11,062 nt of DNA, from contig JAEMQG010000010.1 in the NCBI GenBank assembly GCA_022758935.1, positions 1-11,062 on the forward strand, given 5' to 3'. A program made the position numbers and the translations under genes. This DNA comes from Candidatus Nitrosopumilus sp. (GTDB lineage: Archaea > Thermoproteota > Nitrososphaeria > Nitrososphaerales > Nitrosopumilaceae). The first letter of the stretch is position 1; every line of letters starts with the position of its first letter. Positions 7,456 to 11,062 of this stretch are shown here, in pieces. The notes under the pieces were generated by a model. That model made no database searches. It worked only from the letters and a program-made list of their open reading frames with translations, and was not told where the DNA came from.

Positions 7456-7500
7456 ATTATGTTTGAGACAACTAATTGATTCTAGATTTTTTCTAAATTT
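7456..7500. repeat. Copy B of the diverged about 45-bp repeat
   Basis: It overlaps the last codons and 3' flank of the abrB-like gene and pairs with 6381-6424. The two copies are in the same orientation, about 1.07 kb apart, with the USP and SHOCT genes between them. Confidence 0.4.
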
Positions 7501-7642
7501 CTTGGATGGTGATTTTCACTTGTTTCCCATTGTATCGTGAAATGTCATCTAAACGGTCTGTTGGAATTATTATGATTCTTCTCTCATTTCCGTTAATGTC
7601 CTTGCCTGACTTTGCAATTTTTGAAACAAATGTTATTTCCAT
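7493..7642 (-). CDS. AbrB/SpoVT/MazE-like small DNA-binding protein
   Basis: This 49-residue protein is read from ATG 7642 to TAG 7493. The pattern is that of the swapped-hairpin AbrB fold: FVSKIAKSGK (5-14), ERRIIIIPTDRLDDI (20-34) and YNGKQVKITI (38-47). It corresponds to the family consensus KIxxxGxxRxIxIPxxxxxxLxxxxGxxVxIxI. Such proteins dimerise and bind DNA as regulators or antitoxins. It has only the DNA-binding module and no toxin-binding tail. It is divergent from the bifunctional nuclease gene, with a 6-bp-arm inverted repeat between the two promoters, so control of itself and its neighbour is plausible. A palindromic TATA (7661-7670) is centred about 23 nt upstream, and there is no SD. 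Confidence 0.65.
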   Translation of the reverse strand: MEITFVSKIAKSGKDINGNERRIIIIPTDRLDDISRYNGKQVKITIQEI

Positions 7643-7660
7643 ATTTTTTCTAAAAGATCA

Positions 7661-7670
7661 TTATATATAA
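7661..7670 (-). promoter_or_regulatory. Palindromic TATA element of the abrB-like gene
   Basis: TTATATATAA reads the same on both strands and is centred about 23 nt before the minus-strand ATG at 7642. Being symmetric it could in principle serve either direction, but the plus-strand gene has its own TATA at 7693-7700. Confidence 0.45.
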
Positions 7671-7671
7671 T

Positions 7672-7689
7672 TGTGTACTATTATACACA
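7672..7689. promoter_or_regulatory. Inverted repeat, candidate operator of the divergent pair
   Basis: TGTGTA-N6-TACACA is a perfect 6-bp inverted repeat placed exactly between the two divergent TATA elements. Related half sites follow: the octamer ATTATACA occurs at 7680-7687 and again at 7715-7722, and TATACA also at 7697-7702. A dimeric regulator bound here could affect both promoters. Confidence 0.4.
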
Positions 7690-7692
7690 TAG

Positions 7693-7700
7693 TTTATATA
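7693..7700 (+). promoter_or_regulatory. TATA element of the bifunctional nuclease gene
   Basis: TTTATATA is centred about 30 nt before the ATG at 7727, predicting a start of transcription a few nt before the ATG. It argues against the upstream in-frame GTG at 7673, which would lie before the promoter. Confidence 0.5.
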
Positions 7701-7726
7701 CATTAAAGTACATAATTATACATAAT

Positions 7727-8212
7727 ATGAAATTCATAAATTACCTTAATAAAATAAAAAAATATCTTCGCCCAAATGATGATTTTGAGATAAAACAGGA
7801 AATTAGTAATGATGAAATCCAAGTCAAAATTGATCAGATAGGAACAGATTCATTCGGTCTTCAGGGAGTTCTCATACTAAAGACCGATGATGGAAAAGAA
7901 TTCCCAATATCTGCATTCTCTGGTGAAGTTGCAAGGTACATTGCAGGTTTTAGGGATGGTCAAAGGGATACCATTCCAACAATCTACAATTTAATTGAAC
8001 AGTTATCAGAAGAGTCTGAATTATTCTTAGTAAAGGTAAAAATTTTTGATAGTGGTAATGCATTACGTGCAAATCTATACTTTAGTGGAAGAAAAAATAT
8101 CATACTGAGAAATTTTAGAGCATCTGATGCAATAGCATTGGCTGCATATTATGGGGTACCAATCATTATGAGCAAAAATCTGTTTGAACAACAAGCAAAA
8201 GAACTGTCTTGA
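7727..8212 (+). CDS. Bifunctional nuclease family protein (DUF151/BFN)
   Basis: This is a 161-residue protein. The BFN (DUF151) domain covers about residues 33-157. It contains VLILKTDDGKEFPISAFSGE (48-67), an Ala/Gly-rich helix after it (VARYIAGFRDG), a central helix (IPTIYNLIEQLSE, 83-95) and the signature FRASDAIALAAYYGVPII (130-147), which corresponds to the family DARPSDAIALA. Plant and bacterial members have been reported to degrade both RNA and DNA; the archaeal role is not established. An additional basic N-terminus of about 25 residues (MKFINYLNKIKKYLRPNDDF) precedes the domain. The ATG at 7727 is preferred over the GTG at 7673, because that extension would be encoded by the operator and TATA sequence. 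Confidence 0.87.
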   Translation: MKFINYLNKIKKYLRPNDDFEIKQEISNDEIQVKIDQIGTDSFGLQGVLILKTDDGKEFPISAFSGEVARYIAGFRDGQRDTIPTIYNLIEQLSEESELFLVKVKIFDSGNALRANLYFSGRKNIILRNFRASDAIALAAYYGVPIIMSKNLFEQQAKELS

Positions 8213-8383
8213 CTGAACCGTTAAAAACAAGATTTTAAATCTAGAACCTAAAAATGTCAAGTAATTCAGGTTTTCAAGACATACTTTTTGGCATGTTAAA
8301 AGAAAATATAATCTATTAATTCAAAAAATGTGAATCATCTTTAGATAGATAAATATCCTTGTCTATATAATATTGAAGAGTTC
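8213..8383. other. Intergenic region, inverted repeat and candidate TATA elements
   Basis: AGATTT-T-AAATCT (8230-8242) lies 18 nt beyond the nuclease stop and may be part of its 3' UTR. TATATAA (8364-8370) and TAAATAT (8350-8356) precede the next gene. A 21-codon ORF (8254-8319) is too short to call. Confidence 0.35.
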
Positions 8384-9199
8384 TTGCCTATCTACAATCA
8401 AACACTAAAAGATCTACTACCACTATCTTTGAGTTCCACACCTGCAGTAAGCATTAGAAAAGAAAACGAAATATGGGTAGCCACGGGCATGCTAATTCAT
8501 CAGTTGGAATCATTTGCAGATTCCCTTGTTGTAACCGAAGAAGATGAAAAGCCAATTGGAGTAATTGGAGGAAGAGAAATAATTGAAAATATTTTTAAAA
8601 ATCCCACATCTGAATTTTTCGATGAAACCAAGGTAATTCAGGTCATGAATAAAGATCTTACAATCATATCTGAAAAAATTAAACTAAAGGAACTCCTTGA
8701 AAAATGGAAACAAACCAGAAGAGCATTTTCAATAATTCCCAACAATTTAGGAGGATATTCGGCCATATCTGGAAGAAAATTACTTGAAATTGGTGCTAAT
8801 TGTACCACAAATTTGACCATTTCTGAATTACCACAGAAAGAAGTGACCACATTTGATCTCAACGACACAATGAGAGACATCATAAATTTAATGCTTGAAA
8901 AAAATACTCGAAAATTGAGATTAAAAAACACAAATAATTTCATTAGCGATCGGTTGATCATTCAAACTGTGGCTCAGGATCTCAATTTTTTTAGAAATAC
9001 GACATTCTTGGATCAAAAGATAAAAAAATCATTCAAACTAGAAGAAGCAAAAAAAATTTCCAAGGATGTCAATTTGGCAGAAATTTCAAAGATTATGTAT
9101 GGAATGTTACACCCTTACATATTTTTCCAAGATCAAGTGATCACACCTTGGGATATTTGCATGGCGTTACAATCAGATAGAATTGAATTTTTGGGATAG
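8384..9199 (+). CDS. Degenerate four-unit CBS-type protein
   Basis: This 271-residue soluble protein belongs to the CBS superfamily but is more diverged than the protein at 5178-6074. Unit 1 (about 14-70) is clear: PAVSIRKENEIW, then FADSLVVTEEDEKPIGVIGGREIIENI. Unit 2 (about 84-138) opens with VIQVMNKDLTIISE and ends SAISGRKLLEI. Unit 3 (about 147-204) opens ISELPQKEVTTFDLNDTMRD. Unit 4 (about 214-262) ends with VITPWDI, the equivalent of the usual GIITxxDI. Ligand-contact residues are poorly conserved in units 2-4. The start is uncertain: TTG 8384 keeps the first strand of unit 1, whereas the first in-frame ATG (8489) would cut it off. TATATAA at 8364-8370 is rather close to the TTG; TAAATAT at 8350-8356 is better spaced. 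Confidence 0.75.
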   Translation: MPIYNQTLKDLLPLSLSSTPAVSIRKENEIWVATGMLIHQLESFADSLVVTEEDEKPIGVIGGREIIENIFKNPTSEFFDETKVIQVMNKDLTIISEKIKLKELLEKWKQTRRAFSIIPNNLGGYSAISGRKLLEIGANCTTNLTISELPQKEVTTFDLNDTMRDIINLMLEKNTRKLRLKNTNNFISDRLIIQTVAQDLNFFRNTTFLDQKIKKSFKLEEAKKISKDVNLAEISKIMYGMLHPYIFFQDQVITPWDICMALQSDRIEFLG

Positions 9200-9267
9200 C
9201 TGAAAGAAAATTTTGAAGATTATTTCTATAAATAAAATTGAATTATAAAATACAAAAATTCAAAAAG

Positions 9268-9462
9268 TCATTTGTTTTACAATCATGGTAATAACATTTG
9301 ATTTGTTCAATACATAATTTGACGTGCCACTCAAAAATGAGGTTATCATCAAGTCTGACTCAAGTGAATCGATAGCAATCATGTTAAATCTTTTTTTAAA
9401 ATTCAACAATTTATTAGCAACCTATTTCATTAGAGATATTTTTAAATAATTTTCCACAAGAT
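9268..9462 (-). pseudogene. Universal stress protein pseudogene (C-terminal part)
   Basis: On the minus strand an open stretch ending with TGA at 9268-9270 encodes VANKLLNFKKRFNMIAIDSL, then TSFLSGTSNYVLNKSNVITMIVK. This matches the end of a USP and aligns with the intact copy at 6825-7256 (FLGSTSNFVLHKARPPVTVVK). Just upstream a TAG interrupts the frame. A second frame carries the USP-like GKLFKNISNEIGC followed by two stops (about 9424-9462), so a frameshift and nonsense changes have accumulated. The first glycine of the ATP loop is replaced (IDS instead of IGS). No convincing N-terminal strand with an ATP-contact Asp was found upstream, so that part is lost or unrecognisable. Confidence 0.6.
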
Positions 9463-9627
9463 AGAACTCAATTAAATCTCACATACCTCATATTATTAAA
9501 AATATCATGGAAAAATGAAATTCGAATATTAATTCGTGACAAACCACATAAAAAATTAATTTACCTGTACGAAAATGTAGATTATAATTCCAAGAAAATT
9601 TTTCATTATAAAGGCAGATGGAAGTAA
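9463..9627 (+). other. Protein-like open frame without a start codon
   Basis: A frame open since 9418 and ending with TAA at 9625 reads SWKNEIRILIRDKPHKKLIY, then LYENVDYNSKKIFHYKGRWK in its last 40 codons. No ATG, GTG or TTG begins it. Its last 47 nt overlap, in another frame, the conserved beginning of the ATP-cone protein. It may be the remnant of a gene once located here or a chance frame. The family is not recognised. Confidence 0.25.
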
Positions 9628-9652
9628 AGTCCAATTCAACGAGAATAAAATT
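9581..9652 (+). other. Upstream in-frame extension encoding the conserved start of the ATP-cone
   Basis: The frame of the nuclease gene continues upstream of TTG 9653 as FFIIKADGSKVQFNENKI, which is the first beta hairpin of the ATP-cone domain. It contains no ATG, GTG or TTG. The nearest upstream in-frame ATG (9575) is followed at once by TAG (9578-9580). Translation could begin at ATT 9605 or ATA 9608, or the original start has been mutated. ATTATAATT (9581-9589) could act as a TATA element for a transcript starting near 9610. Confidence 0.55.
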
Positions 9653-10405
9653 TTGAGTACCTGTATGAGGGCTGGGGCAAGTAGAAAAATTGCAAAAAGG
9701 ATTTTGAAAAAAGTACGTTCGGAAGTATATCGAGATATGGGGACTAGTGATATCTACAAGTTGGTATTAGGTGCTATTTCAGAAGAAAAGGATGAAAAAG
9801 CATTGCAGCAAAAATACCAATTAAAAGATGCAATTATGAAATTAGGACCTGCAGGTTTTGCTTTTGAGAATTTTGTTAAAGAATTACTTGAACACAGGGG
9901 TATCCAAATTGAAAAAATCAGAACATATGTTAAAGGAAAATGTATTAATCATGAAATAGATTTGATTGCAATATTAGATCACAAAAAAATCATGGTAGAA
10001 TGCAAATATCATTCTCACCGTGGAAATTATGTTGGACTAAAAGATACACTCTATACACATGCTAGATTTTTGGATACACAGCCAAAATTTGACGGCGAGG
10101 CAATTGTTTGTAATACCAAAATATCTCAAGATGCAAAAAAATATGCAAAATGCATTGGCCAACAAGTTTTTTCTTGGGGATATCCACCAGGAAAAAGCCT
10201 AGAAAAAATTATTGAGGAGAATAAATTATATCCGATCACCATTTTAAACCCAAATTCAAGAGAATTAGAAGCATTCTTTGAAAACAACATTATGATTGCA
10301 AAAAATATTCTAAAATTTGACGAAAGTTATTTATCAAAAATAACGGGCATATCTAAAAAAAGAATCAACTACTTTCAAACACTTGTAGAACAAATTATCC
10401 AGTAG
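9653..10405 (+). CDS. ATP-cone and Mrr/PD-(D/E)XK nuclease-like protein
   Basis: These 250 codons follow a TTG. The first about 55 residues are the helical part of an ATP-cone (STCMRAGASRKIAKRILKKV, then TSDIYKLVLGAI), a nucleotide-sensing module known from ribonucleotide reductase and NrdR. The sequence LKDAIMKLGPAGFAFENFVKELL (58-80) leads into a restriction-endonuclease-like core: E72, D103 in HEIDLI and the E-x-K pair E116-C-K118 in MVECKYH. The C-terminus (LSKITGISKKRINYF, 228-241) resembles a DNA-binding helical hairpin. All catalytic positions are present. No methyltransferase or other restriction subunit is nearby, so a nucleotide-controlled nuclease for repair or recycling is as likely as defence. 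The start codon is problematic (see 9581-9652). Confidence 0.8.
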   Translation: MSTCMRAGASRKIAKRILKKVRSEVYRDMGTSDIYKLVLGAISEEKDEKALQQKYQLKDAIMKLGPAGFAFENFVKELLEHRGIQIEKIRTYVKGKCINHEIDLIAILDHKKIMVECKYHSHRGNYVGLKDTLYTHARFLDTQPKFDGEAIVCNTKISQDAKKYAKCIGQQVFSWGYPPGKSLEKIIEENKLYPITILNPNSRELEAFFENNIMIAKNILKFDESYLSKITGISKKRINYFQTLVEQIIQ

Positions 10406-10453
10406 ATATATTTAGAATATGTTGTATTTTCAATACAGAGAATCATGTATGAT

Positions 10454-10462
10454 TATTAAATA
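10454..10462 (+). promoter_or_regulatory. TATA element of the Cys-rich microprotein gene
   Basis: TATTAAATA is centred 26 nt before the ATG at 10484, the spacing of a leaderless archaeal promoter. The same nonamer precedes the hsp20 at 10728. Confidence 0.6.
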
Positions 10463-10483
10463 CTAATAAGGAATTTATTCAGT

Positions 10484-10603
10484 ATGAGTGATCAATTTTG
10501 TCATTGTGGTTCTTGCGGTCATGAAAAAATAACTGAGTGTTACACAAAACATTGTACATGTTGCTTAACCGATCATCAGGGCTCCTTTGGGAAAAATAGA
10601 TAA
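10484..10603 (+). CDS. Cys/His-rich microprotein, probable metal-binding
   Basis: This 39-residue protein runs from ATG 10484 to TAA 10601. It has seven cysteines (C6, C8, C11, C19, C24, C26, C27) and four histidines (H7, H13, H23, H31), arranged as CHCGSCGH and then CYTKHCTCC. Such density points to zinc or another thiophilic metal, or to a redox role. It does not fit a standard zinc-ribbon spacing (CxxC-n-CxxC), and I do not recognise the family. The leaderless TATA at the right distance and the very high Cys content in AT-rich DNA support a real gene. Its neighbour downstream is an hsp20 with an identical promoter core, so both may respond to the same state. Confidence 0.65.
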   Translation: MSDQFCHCGSCGHEKITECYTKHCTCCLTDHQGSFGKNR

Positions 10604-10727
10604 AATAGATTTAAAATAAATAAAATGAATCGATCGATTCCAGAAAAATTAAATTTGCTACTTACAAGATTATCAAAATAGATAATTATATTACAATATT
10701 AAATAGCACAAAGACAAGTTTTACCCA
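10604..10727. other. Intergenic region with a 14-bp palindrome
   Basis: GAATCGATCGATTC at 10627-10640 is a perfect palindrome 87 nt before the second hsp20 start and 23 nt after the Cys-rich gene. It could be an operator or a 3' UTR element. One such palindrome is roughly expected by chance in 11 kb. Confidence 0.3.
10697..10705 (+). promoter_or_regulatory. TATA element of the second hsp20
   Basis: TATTAAATA is centred 27 nt before the ATG at 10728. No SD precedes the ATG, consistent with a leaderless transcript. Confidence 0.6.
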
Positions 10728-11062
10728 ATGACAGAAACAAAAATTACTCCGAAGAAATCTACTGGAATAGCCCCCTTTTGGACATCTAGTTGGGCAGATA
10801 TGGACAAATCAATAGAAAATCTACGTAGAGACATGGAAAAAACTTTTTCCTCGTTTCCATCAATACACATGCCAAAAATGTCACAGACATCATGCGATGT
10901 TATAGATGAAGGCAATCAATTTCGAGTCAAAATGGACGTACCAGGCATAAAGAAAAACGAAGTCAGTCTCAATGTTACGGATAATTCTTTAGAAGTATCA
11001 GCAGAACATAAAGAAGAATCTGAAGAAAAGAAAAAGAACTATCTTCGAAAGGAACGTAGTCA
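10728..11062 (+). CDS. Hsp20/alpha-crystallin small heat shock protein (partial, 3' end missing)
   Basis: 111 codons are visible before the window ends. After an N-terminal arm with aromatic residues (IAPFWTSSWADMDKSIENLR) the alpha-crystallin domain begins around residue 55 with CDVIDEGNQFRVKMDVPGIK. It continues with KNEVSLNVTDNSLEVSAEHK and the loop start YLRKERS, the usual Y/F-x-R-x-E-R-S strand before the dimerisation loop. It is the classical class of archaeal/bacterial Hsp20 and differs from the shorter protein at 4693-5079, which lacks the RKERS strand. The gene has its own promoter. The C-terminal domain end and any IxI motif are outside the window. Confidence 0.92.
   Translation, partial: MTETKITPKKSTGIAPFWTSSWADMDKSIENLRRDMEKTFSSFPSIHMPKMSQTSCDVIDEGNQFRVKMDVPGIKKNEVSLNVTDNSLEVSAEHKEESEEKKKNYLRKERS

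Noticed and set aside
6381..7500. Repeat pair as a CRISPR array or mobile element ends
   Set aside because: There are only two diverged copies 1.07 kb apart with ordinary genes between them, no spacers, no target-site duplication and no transposase.
7493..8212. AbrB-like protein plus nuclease as a toxin-antitoxin system
   Set aside because: The genes are divergent rather than in one operon, the AbrB protein has no toxin-binding tail, and DUF151 proteins are widespread housekeeping-type proteins rather than known toxins.
8254..8319. 21-codon ORF between the nuclease and CBS genes
   Set aside because: No start signal and too short to judge.
9653..10405. Mrr-like gene as part of a restriction or other defence island
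   Set aside because: No methyltransferase, helicase or other defence gene is adjacent, and an ATP-cone fusion suggests nucleotide-controlled DNA metabolism. It remains a candidate, but the context does not support defence.
10625..10681. 18-codon ORF upstream of the second hsp20
   Set aside because: Too short, no SD and no TATA at the right distance; it is mostly created by the palindrome and AT-rich flank.

Overview
This AT-rich window looks like the chromosome of an ammonia-oxidising archaeon of the Nitrosopumilus type (Nitrososphaerota/Thaumarchaeota). The gene families point that way: an ABC1 kinase paired with a small membrane protein, Hsp20, multi-CBS proteins, a single-domain universal stress protein (USP), a DUF151 bifunctional nuclease and an ATP-cone/Mrr nuclease. 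Several genes lack a Shine-Dalgarno (SD) sequence and instead carry an archaeal TATA element about 25-30 nt before the start codon, as leaderless genes do. The assignment is inference from gene content; there is no rRNA or tRNA gene in the window.

Region 1 (1-2149, + strand) is the end of a translationally coupled MacB/LolCDE-type unit: the C-terminus of an FtsX-like permease, its ATPase, and a membrane-anchored extracytoplasmic COG1361-like protein. The genes overlap by 8 and 4 nt and have recognisable SD sites. Region 2 (2150-2755) has no intact gene but holds what looks like a decayed small membrane-protein gene (2345-2679). Region 3 (2756-4692, + strand) is a two-gene operon: a two-helix membrane protein and an ABC1/UbiB-like kinase. 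The kinase stop codon abuts the stop of a convergent hsp20 (4693-5079, - strand).

Region 4 (5178-7642, mostly - strand) holds a four-CBS protein, a 55-residue SHOCT microprotein, a USP and a 49-residue AbrB-like protein. A possible 43-residue TTG-started ORF with an SD lies on the + strand between the last two. Region 5 (7643-9199, + strand) starts with a divergent promoter between the abrB-like gene and a bifunctional nuclease, with a perfect inverted repeat between the two TATA elements. A second, more degenerate CBS protein follows.

Region 6 (9200-10405) contains a USP pseudogene on the - strand and an ATP-cone/Mrr-type nuclease gene. The conserved N-terminus of that nuclease is encoded upstream of its first usable start codon. 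Region 7 (10406-11062, + strand) has a 39-residue Cys/His-rich microprotein and the start of a second hsp20. Both have the identical element TATTAAATA centred 26-27 nt before their ATG.

Functionally, the right two thirds of the window is a set of small stress and signal proteins (chaperones, adenine-nucleotide sensors of the CBS, USP and ATP-cone types, small regulators) in short transcription units, not one large operon. No CRISPR array, transposase, integrase or attachment site was seen. The least explained items are the small genes, the pseudogenes, the abrB/nuclease divergent promoter and the nuclease start.
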